Source: Paracoccaceae bacterium (GTDB taxonomy: Bacteria > Pseudomonadota > Alphaproteobacteria > Rhodobacterales > Rhodobacteraceae). From it: a DNA stretch of 64,000 bases. A program made the translations under genes and the position numbers. This document shows positions 45,750 through 54,987 of the stretch, in pieces; within the stretch, counting starts at the first letter, position 1, and every line of letters starts with the position of its first letter. The stretch is taken from positions 1 to 64,000 of the forward strand of contig JALSKC010000021.1 in NCBI GenBank assembly GCA_026989055.1, read 5' to 3'. The notes under the pieces were generated by a model. The model saw only the letters and a program-made list of their open reading frames with translations. It was not told where the DNA came from and made no database searches.

Positions 45750-46835
45750 TCAGGTGCCCGACTTGATCTTCGTCCACATCCTGGTCACGAACCGCTGCAC
45801 CTTCGCGTCATAGGGCGTGGTGGTGTAGAGGTTCTTCAGCGTTTCCTCATCCGGGTAGATCGCCGGATCCTCCAGAATTTCCGGATCGACGAATTCCTGG
45901 CTGGCCTTGTTGCCGTTGGCATACCAAACGTAATTGGTTGCCGCGGCAATGTTTTCGGCATCCATGATGAAATTGAGGAACTTGTGCGCCCCGTCCGGGT
46001 TGGGCGCATCGGCCGGAATCGCCATCTGGTCGAACCACATCAGCGCCCCTTCCTTGGGGGCGTTGTAGGCGATTTCCACCCCGTTTTCGGCCTCGTCGGC
46101 CCGGTCGCGGGCCTGCAGGATGTCGCCCGACCAGCCGAAGGCCACGCAGATGTCGCCATTGGCCAGCGCATTGATGTATTCGGAGTTGTGGAACTTCAGC
46201 ACATAGGGGCGCACCGCCGCAAGCACCGGCTCGGCCTTGGCGATCACGTCGGTGTCGTGGCTGTCGGGGTCCTCGCCGAGATACTTGAGCGCGGCGGGGA
46301 TCATTTCACCCGAGGAATCGAGGAAATGCACGCCGCAGCCGGCCAGCTTTTCCATGTTGGCGGGGTCGAAGATCAGCGAAAGCGAATCGATCGGCGCATC
46401 CTCGCCCAGCACCTCGCGCACCTTGTTCACGTTGACCCCGATGCCGGTGGTCCCCCACATGTAGTTGATCGAATACTGGTTGCCCGGGTCGTATTGCGCG
46501 GTGCGTTCCTTGATCACGTCCCACAGGTTCACCGCGTTGGGCAGCTTGGAATAGTCCAGCTTCTGGAACACCCCGGCCGCGATCTGGCGCTGCAGGAAGG
46601 TCCCCGAGGGCACCACCACGTCATAGCCGGAGCCGCCGGCCAGCAGCTTGGTTTCCAGAAGCTCGTTGGAATCGAACACGTCGTAGATAAGTTCGAGCCC
46701 GGTTTCCTCCTCGAATTTGGTCAGCAGCTCCTCATCAATGTAGTCCGACCAGTTGAACACCCGCACCTCTTGCGCCGAGGCGATGCCTGCGGCCAGCGCC
46801 AGAGCACCTGCGAGCGGCATCCAGCTTCCGTTCAT
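45750..46835 (-). CDS. Polyamine ABC transporter substrate-binding protein PotF/PotD-like
   Basis: 361 residues with a signal peptide (about 1-21, ending IASAQE). Mature start VRVFNWSDYIDEELLTKFEEETG is the hallmark of PotD/PotF; GYDVVVPSG and the aromatic and acidic residues around SDILQ-type positions (WSGDILQ) match the polyamine pocket. Exports to the periplasm and loads the PotGHI complex. A GGGAGGA ribosome site precedes the ATG. Confidence 0.9.
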   Translation of the reverse strand: MNGSWMPLAGALALAAGIASAQEVRVFNWSDYIDEELLTKFEEETGLELIYDVFDSNELLETKLLAGGSGYDVVVPSGTFLQRQIAAGVFQKLDYSKLPNAVNLWDVIKERTAQYDPGNQYSINYMWGTTGIGVNVNKVREVLGEDAPIDSLSLIFDPANMEKLAGCGVHFLDSSGEMIPAALKYLGEDPDSHDTDVIAKAEPVLAAVRPYVLKFHNSEYINALANGDICVAFGWSGDILQARDRADEAENGVEIAYNAPKEGALMWFDQMAIPADAPNPDGAHKFLNFIMDAENIAAATNYVWYANGNKASQEFVDPEILEDPAIYPDEETLKNLYTTTPYDAKVQRFVTRMWTKIKSGT

Positions 46836-46882
46836 TTGCGATTCCTCCCGTTGATTCCGGTCCCGTGCCGGCCCCCGTCAGA

Positions 46883-46892
46883 TTTGATCAAA
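46883..46892. promoter_or_regulatory. Perfect palindrome TTTGATCAAA in the potF/gntR divergent region
   Basis: A 10-base perfect palindrome, just upstream of the -35 box of the rightward gntR promoter. A near copy (TTTGATCATA) lies at 47663-47672 between gntR and the next gene. GntR/FCD regulators bind such short palindromes, so both are candidate operators of the GntR protein encoded between them. Confidence 0.5.
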
Positions 46893-46895
46893 ACA

Positions 46896-46924
46896 TTGAC
46901 AAAAAGCAACAACGAGTTTTCTAT
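46896..46924 (+). promoter_or_regulatory. Candidate promoter of gntR
   Basis: TTGACA (46896-46901) is a perfect -35 box; 17 bases later TTCTAT (46919-46924) is a weak -10 box, 38 bases before the gntR ATG. Confidence 0.4.
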
Positions 46925-46962
46925 CCCCCAAGCTCGTCAGAACCGCCCTGCCGGAGGGAGCG

Positions 46963-47652
46963 ATGCAACCGGGGCCCGGCATGGACAACCAAGCGAACAG
47001 ACTTCCGGCGCATGAGCTGGTCTATCGCCGGATCCGCGAGATGATCCTGTTCGGAGAGCTCGGCCCCGGACAGGCTGTCACCATCCAGGGGCTGGCGGCC
47101 GGAATCGGCGCCGGCATGACTCCGGTCCGCGAGGCGATCCGGCGCCTGATAGCCGAGGGCGCGCTGGAATTCCTCGGCAACCGGCGGGTCTCCCTGCCCC
47201 GGCTGTCGCTCGCCCAGCTCGACGAGATTTCCGTTGCCCGGCAGGCGCTCGAACCGGAACTCGCACGCCGGGCGGCCCCCAGGATGCGGCCGCGGGACAT
47301 CGACGAACTGCGCGCGATCGACGATGCGCTGAACCACGCGATCGAGCGGGGCGACGTGGCCGGCTACCTGCGGCACAACTGCCGTTTCCACTCCGCGCTC
47401 TACCGGCATTCCGGCGCCCGGATCCTGACCCAGATATCGCAGACGCTCTGGCTGCGGGTCGGCCCTTCGCTGCGGGTCGTCTGCGGCGTCTACGGCACGG
47501 CCAACCTGCCTGACAAGCACGACGAGGCCATCACCGGCCTGCGCAACCAGGATCCCGAGGCCGTGGCCCGGGCCATAGCCGACGACATAGAACAGGGCCA
47601 CGCGCAGATCCGCCGGTCGCTTCTGGAGGCTTCTGCCGGCGAATTCGATTGA
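46963..47652 (+). CDS. GntR-family (FCD) regulator of polyamine genes
   Basis: 229 residues from ATG 46963, with GGAGGG directly before; an inner ATG at 46981 has no such site. N-terminal winged helix (PAHELVYRRIREMILFGELGPGQAV ... GMTPVREAIRRL in parts) and a C-terminal FCD domain with helix pattern ARQALEPELARRAAPRM, HNCRFHSALYRHSG and HDEAI, whose Asp/His residues often bind a metal. Placed between the divergent polyamine operons. Ligand unknown. Confidence 0.88.
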   Translation: MQPGPGMDNQANRLPAHELVYRRIREMILFGELGPGQAVTIQGLAAGIGAGMTPVREAIRRLIAEGALEFLGNRRVSLPRLSLAQLDEISVARQALEPELARRAAPRMRPRDIDELRAIDDALNHAIERGDVAGYLRHNCRFHSALYRHSGARILTQISQTLWLRVGPSLRVVCGVYGTANLPDKHDEAITGLRNQDPEAVARAIADDIEQGHAQIRRSLLEASAGEFD

Positions 47653-47653
47653 C

Positions 47654-47680
47654 CGGCAGAAATTTGATCATATTCTGCCG
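47654..47680. promoter_or_regulatory. Second TTTGATCA box within a hairpin after gntR
   Basis: CGGCAGAA (47654-47661) and TTCTGCCG (47673-47680) flank ATTTGATCATA. The element could be an operator (it repeats the core of 46883-46892) or a terminator of gntR; no T-run follows. A further stem GTCGGG/CCCGAC (47680-47698) ends 2 bases before the next start codon. Confidence 0.45.
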
Positions 47681-47700
47681 TCGGGTGTCCCGCCCGACTC

Positions 47701-49101
47701 GTGCAAGAACCGGTGAACGCTTTGCCGAAGAAATCCGTATCGCAATGGATCGAGAGCCTGCCCGCGGCCTTTCAGGACTACCGTCAGGGAAGGCCGGTCG
47801 AAGAGGTGGAGTGCATCGTCCCGGATCTCGCCGGCATGTCCCGCGGCAAGTCGATGCCGGTTCACAAGTTTTCCCCCGAATCACGCTACTTCCTGCCGAT
47901 CTCGCTGTTCTACCAGACGATCACCGGCGAATACGTGAACCTGGAAAGCATCCCCAACCAGTGGATGGAGCGCGACATCGTGCTCCGCCCCGACATGGAA
48001 AGCGCCTCGGCGGTGCCCTGGGCGGATGATGTCACCCTGCAGGTGATAAACGACCTGGAAACCCGCGACGGCGCGCCGGTCGCGGTCGCCCCGCGCAACG
48101 TGCTCAAGCGGGTTCTCGCCGCCTATCACGAACGGGGCTGGCAGCCGGTGATCGCGCCGGAGCTGGAATTCTACCTGACCCGGCCGAATGTGGACCCGAA
48201 CGAGCCGATCGAGCCCCCGATCGGCCGGACCGGCCGGCGCGGTGCGGCGCGGCAGGCCTATTCCATGGTCGCCGTCGATGAATACGGCCCCGTGATAGAC
48301 ACGATCTACGACTATGCCGAGGCCCAGGGCCTGGCCATCGACACGCTGATCCAGGAAGGCGGCGCCGGGCAGATCGAGATCAACCTGCTTCACGGCGACC
48401 CGCTGACGCTGGCCGATCAGGTCTTCTATTTCAAGCGCACCATCCGCGAAGCGGCCCTGAAGAACGGCACCTTCGCCACCTTCATGGCAAAGCCGATGCG
48501 CGACGAACCCGGAAGCGCCATGCACATCCACCAGAGCGTGCTTGACAGGAAGACCGGCCGCAACCTGTTTTCCACCGCCGACGGCCGGGCTTCGGAAGCC
48601 TTCCTGCATTTCATCGGCGGCTCGCAGAAGCACCTGCGCGCAACCATGCCCCTGCTGGCCCCCTTCGTGAATTCCTACCGCCGCTTCACCGTCGGGATGA
48701 GCGCCCCGACCAACCTCGAATGGGCCGCCGACAACCGGACGACGGGGCTGCGCATCCCCAATTCCGGCCCGGAAGGGCGCCGGGTGGAAAACCGCGTCAT
48801 CGGCATGGATGCCAACCCCTACCTGGCCATCGCCGCGAGCCTGGTCTGCGGCTATCTGGGGCTTGTCAACAGGACGGAACCACGCCCCGAAGCCAGGGGA
48901 GAAGTCTACGGTGAAAGCGCCACCGTGCTGCCGCGCAACCTCGACGAGGCCCTGGACGGCTTCGCGGAAGATGCTGCCGTGCGGGCAATGCTCGGCGAGG
49001 AATTCTGCCAGCTCTACGCAGCCATAAAGCATACCGAACTGGACGAGTTCCAGCGCGAAATCTCGCCCTGGGAACGCCAGCATCTGCTTCTGAACGTCTG
49101 A
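47701..49101 (+). CDS. Glutamine synthetase family protein 2 (PuuA-like)
   Basis: 466 residues if the GTG at 47701 is the start; no clear ribosome site precedes it and a GTG at 47713 is an alternative. Motifs: ECIVPDLAGMSRGKSMP (N domain), APELEFYLTR, GGAGQIEINLLHG, GSAMHIHQS and NRTTGLRIP. These are those of gamma-glutamylputrescine synthetases. It is only distantly like the other copy at 41442, so the two may act on different amines. Followed by the aminotransferase gene. Confidence 0.85.
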   Translation: MQEPVNALPKKSVSQWIESLPAAFQDYRQGRPVEEVECIVPDLAGMSRGKSMPVHKFSPESRYFLPISLFYQTITGEYVNLESIPNQWMERDIVLRPDMESASAVPWADDVTLQVINDLETRDGAPVAVAPRNVLKRVLAAYHERGWQPVIAPELEFYLTRPNVDPNEPIEPPIGRTGRRGAARQAYSMVAVDEYGPVIDTIYDYAEAQGLAIDTLIQEGGAGQIEINLLHGDPLTLADQVFYFKRTIREAALKNGTFATFMAKPMRDEPGSAMHIHQSVLDRKTGRNLFSTADGRASEAFLHFIGGSQKHLRATMPLLAPFVNSYRRFTVGMSAPTNLEWAADNRTTGLRIPNSGPEGRRVENRVIGMDANPYLAIAASLVCGYLGLVNRTEPRPEARGEVYGESATVLPRNLDEALDGFAEDAAVRAMLGEEFCQLYAAIKHTELDEFQREISPWERQHLLLNV

Positions 49102-49143
49102 AAGAGCGGCCGAACGGAGCCGCAACCATCGGAGAGCCGCATC

Positions 49144-50541
49144 ATGAACATGCTCACCAACCACCCACCGACTTCCGAACTCCAGGCCCTGGATGCGGCG
49201 CATCACATGCACCCCTTCACGGCCAATGCCGAGCTCGCAAGCCGGGGCGCGCGGATCATCACCTCTGCCCGGGGCGTCCATCTGACCGATTCCGACGGCA
49301 ACCGGATACTCGACGCCATGGCCGGGCTGTGGTGCGTGAACATCGGCTACGGGCGGGATGAACTCGCCGATGCGGCGGCACGCCAGATGCGCGAGCTTCC
49401 CTACTACAACACGTTCTTCCAGACCAGCCACGTGCCGGCCATCGCCCTGGCCAGGAAACTGGCGGAGCTGCTGCCGGGAGATCTGAACCACCTGTTCTTC
49501 GCCTCGGGCGGATCAGAGGCGAACGACACCAACATCCGCCTTGTCAGACACTACTGGGCAGCACGGGGCAAGCCCGAAAAGAAGGTGATCATCAGCCGCA
49601 GGAACGCCTATCACGGTTCCACCGTGGCCGCCGCCAGCCTGGGCGGGATGAGCGCGATGCACGCCCAGGGGGGGCTGCCGATCCCCGACATCCACCATAT
49701 CGATCAGCCGAACTGGTATGCCGAGGGCGGCAACCTGAGCCCCGAAGACTTCGGACGGGAGCGCGCCCGGCAGCTGGAACGGGCCATCGAGGAGCTGGGC
49801 GAGGAGCGCGTGGCCGCCTTCATCGCCGAGCCGATCCAGGGCGCCGGCGGGGTCATCGTCCCGCCGGAAACCTACTGGCCGGAAATCCAGCGTATCTGTG
49901 ACGAACGCGAGATCCTGCTGATCGCCGACGAGGTGATCTGCGGCTTCGGCCGCACCGGAAACTGGTTCGGCTCGGAGACCTTCGGCATCCGCCCCGACAT
50001 CATGACCCTCGCCAAGGGGCTGAGCTCGGGCTATGCGCCGATCGGGGCCTCGGCGGTATCCGACGAGGTGGCCGAGGTGATCGCGACCGCCGGAGAATTC
50101 AGCCACGGCTACACCTACTCCGGCCACCCGGTATCGGCGGCGGTCGCGCTGGAAAACCTGCGCATTCTCGAAGAAGAGGCAATAATAGACACCGTTCGGA
50201 GCGAAATCGCCCCCTACCTCGCCGAGAGGTGGCGCAGCCTTGCCGAACATCCGATGGTAGGCGAAGCGGTGATCGTCGGCATGGTCGGCTCGGTCGCGCT
50301 GACCCCCGACAAGGCGGCCCGCGCTCCCTTCGCCAGCCCGCCCGGCACCATCGGCACCATCTGCCGGGACCGCTGCTTTGCCAACAAGCTGGTGATGCGC
50401 CATGTGGGCGACCGGATGATCATCGCGCCGCCGCTGGTGCTCACGCGGGCAGATGTCGATGTACTGATCGAACGCGCCTGGCGCTCGATCGACGAGACCT
50501 GGCAGGAAGCGAAGCGTCAGGGCCTTCTCGTCGCCGGGTAA
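49144..50541 (+). CDS. Class III aminotransferase (putrescine-pyruvate aminotransferase SpuC-like)
   Basis: 465 residues. PLP lysine in TLAKGLSSGYAPIGA, aspartate in LIADEVICGFGRTG, and the SpuC-like opening (ALDAAHHMHPFT). These enzymes move the amino group of putrescine, GABA or beta-alanine to pyruvate. The ribosome site GGAGAG is 8 bases before the ATG. In this locus putrescine or a related omega-amine is the likely donor (inferred). Confidence 0.87.
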   Translation: MNMLTNHPPTSELQALDAAHHMHPFTANAELASRGARIITSARGVHLTDSDGNRILDAMAGLWCVNIGYGRDELADAAARQMRELPYYNTFFQTSHVPAIALARKLAELLPGDLNHLFFASGGSEANDTNIRLVRHYWAARGKPEKKVIISRRNAYHGSTVAAASLGGMSAMHAQGGLPIPDIHHIDQPNWYAEGGNLSPEDFGRERARQLERAIEELGEERVAAFIAEPIQGAGGVIVPPETYWPEIQRICDEREILLIADEVICGFGRTGNWFGSETFGIRPDIMTLAKGLSSGYAPIGASAVSDEVAEVIATAGEFSHGYTYSGHPVSAAVALENLRILEEEAIIDTVRSEIAPYLAERWRSLAEHPMVGEAVIVGMVGSVALTPDKAARAPFASPPGTIGTICRDRCFANKLVMRHVGDRMIIAPPLVLTRADVDVLIERAWRSIDETWQEAKRQGLLVAG

Positions 50542-50565
50542 GACCTTCTCCCGACAGGGTGCCGC

Positions 50566-51870
50566 ATGCTGGACATTCTCACCGCCAACGACCGCGACAG
50601 CGAATACCCGCCCTCATGGTATGCCGCAAGCGCCGACCTGCCGGAGCCCTTTCCCGAAGCGGCCGGGGAGCTGCGTTGCGATGTCTGCGTGGTCGGCGGC
50701 GGCTTTACCGGGCTGTCGGCCGCGCTGCATCTGGCGCAGCACGGCTTCGACGTGGTGCTTCTGGAGGCCCGGCGGGTGGGCTTCGGCGCCTCGGGGCGCA
50801 ACGGCGGGCAGGTGGGCACCGGGCAGCGGCTGGATCAGGACAGGCTGGAAAGGCTGGTCGGGCACGAACGGGCCCGCGCCCTGTGGGAGCTGTCCCTGGA
50901 AGCCGTGCGGCTGGTGCGCGAACTGATCGACACCCATGACATGGACCTGCCCTTTGCCGAAGGGATCATCCACGCCGACCACCGCCGCCGCTTCGTGCCC
51001 CACAGCCACGCCTATGCCCGCAAGCTGCAGGAAGACTACGGCTACGGGCTGATCCGTCCGCTGGAGCGCGAGGAACTGCGCCACCTGGTCGGTTCGCCTG
51101 CCTATTTCGGCGGGGTGCTCGACATGGGGGGCGGTCACCTCCACCCGCTGAAATATGCGCTGGGACTGGCCCGGGCAGCGGCTGCCGCCGGCGCAAGGAT
51201 CTTCGAAAACACCCGTGTCAGTGACTTTTCGCAGGGCTCCCCCGCATGTATCCGCACGCCACGGGCAACGGTTTCGGCCGATTTCGTGCTCCTGGCCTGC
51301 AACGGCTATATCGGCAGGCTGAGCGGTCGGGTTGCGGCCAGGGTGATGCCGATCAACAACTTCATCGTGGCCACGGAACCTCTGGACGAAGGTCTGGCCC
51401 GGGAACTTCTGCGCGAAAACCACGCGGTCGCCGACAGCCGGTTCGTGATCAACTACTTCCGCCTGTCGGAAGACCGGCGGATGCTGTTCGGCGGCGGCGA
51501 AAGCTACGGATACCGCTTTCCCGGGGACATCGCTGCCAAGGTGCGCCGGCCGATGGGCCGGATCTTTCCGCAGCTGCAGGAGGTGCGCATCGATCACGCC
51601 TGGGGCGGCACGCTGGGGATCACGCTGAACCGGATGCCCTATTTCGACCGGCTCGCCGGCAATGTCCTCACCGCCGGTGGCTATTCCGGCCACGGGGTCG
51701 CCCTGGCAACGCTGGGCGGCAGGATCGCCGCGGAAGCGATCGCCGGGCAGGCCGGAAACTTCGACCTGATGGCCAGCGTGCCGACACCCCGCTTCCCCGG
51801 CGGTGCCGCCCTGCGCTGGCCGCTGCTGGTGCTGGCGATGGTCTGGTTCTCGCTGCGCGACAGGCTGTAG
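50566..51870 (+). CDS. FAD-dependent oxidoreductase (gamma-glutamylputrescine oxidase PuuB-like)
   Basis: 434 residues. DAO-fold with the Rossmann motif VCVVGGGFTGLSAALHLA, FGASGRNGGQVG, and the C-terminal FAD contact TAGGYSGHGVALATLGG. PuuB oxidises gamma-glutamylputrescine to the aldehyde with release of ammonia and hydrogen peroxide. Located 24 bases after the aminotransferase gene. No aldehyde dehydrogenase gene (puuC) follows. Cytoplasmic, no signal peptide. Confidence 0.85.
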   Translation: MLDILTANDRDSEYPPSWYAASADLPEPFPEAAGELRCDVCVVGGGFTGLSAALHLAQHGFDVVLLEARRVGFGASGRNGGQVGTGQRLDQDRLERLVGHERARALWELSLEAVRLVRELIDTHDMDLPFAEGIIHADHRRRFVPHSHAYARKLQEDYGYGLIRPLEREELRHLVGSPAYFGGVLDMGGGHLHPLKYALGLARAAAAAGARIFENTRVSDFSQGSPACIRTPRATVSADFVLLACNGYIGRLSGRVAARVMPINNFIVATEPLDEGLARELLRENHAVADSRFVINYFRLSEDRRMLFGGGESYGYRFPGDIAAKVRRPMGRIFPQLQEVRIDHAWGGTLGITLNRMPYFDRLAGNVLTAGGYSGHGVALATLGGRIAAEAIAGQAGNFDLMASVPTPRFPGGAALRWPLLVLAMVWFSLRDRL

Positions 51871-51872
51871 AA

Positions 51873-53369
51873 TCAGCCCCTGTTGCTGAGCGTTCGGGCC
51901 ACCGCGTCCTTCCAGCCGGCATATCTTGTCTCGCGGGTTTCCTCCGCCATTACCGGAGCAAAGCGCCGCTCGGCCTCCCAGCTGCGGGCGAACTCTTCCC
52001 GACCGGGGCAGATCCCGGCCCGCATCCCGGCCAGCCACGCCGCCCCCAGCGCCGTGGTTTCCAGAACCGCGGGCCGGTCCACCGGCACCCCGGTAATATC
52101 GGCCAGGAACTGCATCGCCCAGTCGGAGGCCGACATCCCGCCATCGACCCGCAGCCGCCCGCTTGCGGCCCCGCCTTCCCCCAGGTCGGCCCGCATGGCC
52201 TCCAGCAGGTCGCGGGTCTGGTAGCCGACGCTTTCCAGCGCCGCGCGGGCCAGCTCTGCCGGGCCGGTGGCGCGGGTCAGCCCGAAGATCGCACCGCGCG
52301 CGTCGGCATCCCAGTAGGGCGCGCCGAGGCCGGTAAAGGCGGGCACCAGATAGAGCTGCTGCCCCCGGTCGGCCCGCTCGGCCAGGGCCCCGGCTTCGGC
52401 GGCATCCCGGAGAATCCCGAGCCCGTCGCGCAGCCACTGCACCACCGCCCCGGCGATGAAGATCGAGCCTTCCAGCGCATAGCTGCGCCGCCCGTCGAGC
52501 TGGCAGGCGATGGTGGTCAGCAGCCGGTTGCGCGAGCGCACCAGTTCGGTGCCGGTATTGAGCAGTGCGAAACAGCCCGTTCCGTAGGTGGACTTCATCA
52601 TCCCGGGCGCGAAACAGGCCTGCCCCATGGCGGCAGCCTGCTGATCTCCCGCCACTCCGAGGATCGGGATGGAACGGCCGAAAAGCCCCGCATCGGTGTG
52701 TCCGTAATCGGCGGCACAGTCACGCACCTCGGGCAGCATGGACAACGGCACGCCGAATTCCGCGCAGATCTCGGCATCCCAGATTCCGCGGCCGATGTCG
52801 AACAGCATGCTGCGCGCCGCATTGGTGGCATCGGTGGCATGCACCGCCCCGCCGGTCAGCCGCCAGATCAGGTAGCTGTCAACGGTGCCGAAGCGCAGCC
52901 GCCCGGCTTCGGCGCGTTCGCGGGCACCGGACACGTTGTCGAGGATCCAGCCGATCTTGGTGGCCGAGAAATACGGATCCAGCAACAGGCCCGTGCGCGC
53001 CGAGATCATCTCTTCCAGCCCGCGCTCCTTCAGCGCGCGGCAGGTATCGGCGGTGCGCCTGTCCTGCCAGACGATGGCCCGGTAGATGCATTCGCCGCTC
53101 TGCGCATCCCACACAAGCGTGGTCTCGCGCTGATTTGTGATGCCGATGGCCGCGACATCGCCGGCCCCGCCCGGAAGGCTTCCGATCGCATCGCGGCAGG
53201 TCTGAAGCGTGCTGCGCCAGATGTCTTCCGGGTCATGCTCGACCCAGCCCGAGCGCGGGAAATGCTGGGGAAACTCCTGCTGGGCCACGCCGGTGACGCG
53301 CAAGCTTTCATCGAAGACTATGGCCCGGGTGGATGTCGTGCCCTGGTCGATGGCCAGCAGATGCGTCAT
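51873..53369 (-). CDS. glpK: Glycerol kinase GlpK
   Basis: 498 residues from ATG 53369, overlapping the glpD stop (ATGA). FGGY kinase motifs: [30 protein letters not shown], and [11 protein letters not shown] plus [16 protein letters not shown] at the ATP site. It phosphorylates glycerol to sn-glycerol 3-phosphate. Length is standard. Converges with the puuB-like gene, only 2 bases apart. Confidence 0.96.
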   Translation of the reverse strand: MTHLLAIDQGTTSTRAIVFDESLRVTGVAQQEFPQHFPRSGWVEHDPEDIWRSTLQTCRDAIGSLPGGAGDVAAIGITNQRETTLVWDAQSGECIYRAIVWQDRRTADTCRALKERGLEEMISARTGLLLDPYFSATKIGWILDNVSGARERAEAGRLRFGTVDSYLIWRLTGGAVHATDATNAARSMLFDIGRGIWDAEICAEFGVPLSMLPEVRDCAADYGHTDAGLFGRSIPILGVAGDQQAAAMGQACFAPGMMKSTYGTGCFALLNTGTELVRSRNRLLTTIACQLDGRRSYALEGSIFIAGAVVQWLRDGLGILRDAAEAGALAERADRGQQLYLVPAFTGLGAPYWDADARGAIFGLTRATGPAELARAALESVGYQTRDLLEAMRADLGEGGAASGRLRVDGGMSASDWAMQFLADITGVPVDRPAVLETTALGAAWLAGMRAGICPGREEFARSWEAERRFAPVMAEETRETRYAGWKDAVARTLSNRG

Positions 53370-54910
53370 GGCATTTCCTCCTTCGTTCCGCCCCGCCTTT
53401 CCAGCCACTCCTGCAGGGCCGCGCGCCCGGCCGGACCCATGCGCAGCCCCAGCTTGGTGCGCCGCCACAGGATGTCTTCGGCGGTAACGGCGAATTCCCG
53501 CTCCACGAGCCAGCGCAGCTCGGCTTCGGTAAGCGTTGCACCGAAGTCGACGCCCAGCTCTTCCGCCCTGCGGGCCCGGCCGAGGATGGCACGCGCTTCG
53601 GTGCCGTAACAGCGCACGAGCCGACGGGCCCAGGGAGGCGAAAGAAACGGGTAGTCGGCCCGAAGCGCAGCTTCCAGGTCCGGCGCGCCGTCAACCGGGA
53701 AATCGCCCCCCGGCAGCGGCACGCCAGCCGTCCACCTGCCCCCCGGCAGCACCATGACCTCGCCGATCCTGTCCAGCGCCGCCTCGGCCAGCCGGCGGTA
53801 GGTGGTGATCTTGCCGCCGAAGACGTTCAGCAGCGGCGCGGCCGAACCGTCGAGCGAGAGCACGTAGTCGCGGGTGGCCTCGGTCGCCGAGGAGGCGCCG
53901 TCGTCATACAGCGGGCGCACGCCGGAAAAGTCCCACAGGATGTCTTCCCGGCGCACCGGCCGGCGGAAGTATCCGGAGACGAAGGTGCACAGGTAGTCCC
54001 GCTCGGCATCCGTGCAGCGGGCCTCTTGCGGCGGGGCCTCGTGATCGACATCGGTGGTGCCGATCAGGGTGAAATCCTCCTCATACGGGATTGCGAAGAC
54101 GACCCGCCCGTCATCGCCCTGGAGGATGTAGGGCTGGTCGTGTGCGAACAGCCGCCGGGTGACGATATGGCTGCCGCGCACCAGGCGGACCCGCTCGCGC
54201 GTGTCGGCGCCCTCTATCCGGGCGATCACCTCGCCGACCCAGGGGCCTGCGGCATTGACGAGGCATCGGGCGCGGAAATGCCGGGTGCCGCCCCGCGTCA
54301 GGTCATCGACGGAAATCACCCAGTGCCCGCCCTGCCGCTCGGCCCGGCTCACCCGGTGGCGGGTCAGTATCCTGGCACCGCGCTCGGCGGCATCGCGGGC
54401 GTTCAGGACGACCAGCCGGGCATCCTGCACCCAGCAGTCGGAATATTCGAACCCGGTCACGAATTCGGGCTTCAGCGGCGCCCCGGCGGGGTGGCGGCGC
54501 AGATCCAGGGTGCGGGTCGGCGGCAGGATCTTCCGCCCACCGAGGTGGTCATAGATGAACAGCCCCAGCCGGATCAGCCAGCGCGGGCGCAGCCCCTTGT
54601 GGTGCGGCAGGACGAAGCGCAGCGGCCAGCTGATATGCGGCATCGCCCGCAGCAGGGTCTCGCGTTCGATCAGGGCTTCGCGCACCAGGCGGAACTCGTA
54701 GTATTCGAGATAGCGCAGCCCGCCGTGGAACAGCTTGGTCGCGGCAGAGGAAGTGCCCTGTGCAAGATCGCCCTGCTCGGCAAGGACAACCGACATGCCC
54801 CGCCCGGCGGCATCGCGGGCGATGCCGCAGCCGTTCACCCCGCCGCCGATGATGAACAGGTCGGCGATCGGCTCCGGGGGTGCTGCGCCTGGGGCGGTGT
54901 CTGCCGTCAT
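53366..54910 (-). CDS. glpD: Glycerol-3-phosphate dehydrogenase (aerobic, FAD) GlpD
   Basis: 514 residues. FAD-binding [21 protein letters not shown] near the N terminus, GGLRYLE motif, and the C-terminal DAO_C domain ([26 protein letters not shown]). It oxidises glycerol 3-phosphate to dihydroxyacetone phosphate and feeds quinone. 77 bases after the LacI-type regulator gene. Confidence 0.95.
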   Translation of the reverse strand: MTADTAPGAAPPEPIADLFIIGGGVNGCGIARDAAGRGMSVVLAEQGDLAQGTSSAATKLFHGGLRYLEYYEFRLVREALIERETLLRAMPHISWPLRFVLPHHKGLRPRWLIRLGLFIYDHLGGRKILPPTRTLDLRRHPAGAPLKPEFVTGFEYSDCWVQDARLVVLNARDAAERGARILTRHRVSRAERQGGHWVISVDDLTRGGTRHFRARCLVNAAGPWVGEVIARIEGADTRERVRLVRGSHIVTRRLFAHDQPYILQGDDGRVVFAIPYEEDFTLIGTTDVDHEAPPQEARCTDAERDYLCTFVSGYFRRPVRREDILWDFSGVRPLYDDGASSATEATRDYVLSLDGSAAPLLNVFGGKITTYRRLAEAALDRIGEVMVLPGGRWTAGVPLPGGDFPVDGAPDLEAALRADYPFLSPPWARRLVRCYGTEARAILGRARRAEELGVDFGATLTEAELRWLVEREFAVTAEDILWRRTKLGLRMGPAGRAALQEWLERRGGTKEEMP

Positions 54911-54955
54911 CTGCCTGCCTGTTCACCTGGGTTTCCGACCCGGACTTTCTTTTGC

Positions 54956-54971
54956 ACCCGGCGGGCCGGGT
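54956..54971. promoter_or_regulatory. Inverted repeat between the lacI-type gene and glpD
   Basis: ACCCGG-CGGG-CCGGGT is a 6-base stem about 46 bases upstream of glpD. It may be a regulator site or a small terminator after the regulator gene. No T-run. Confidence 0.3.
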
Positions 54972-54987
54972 CAAGGGAGTCGTTGCG

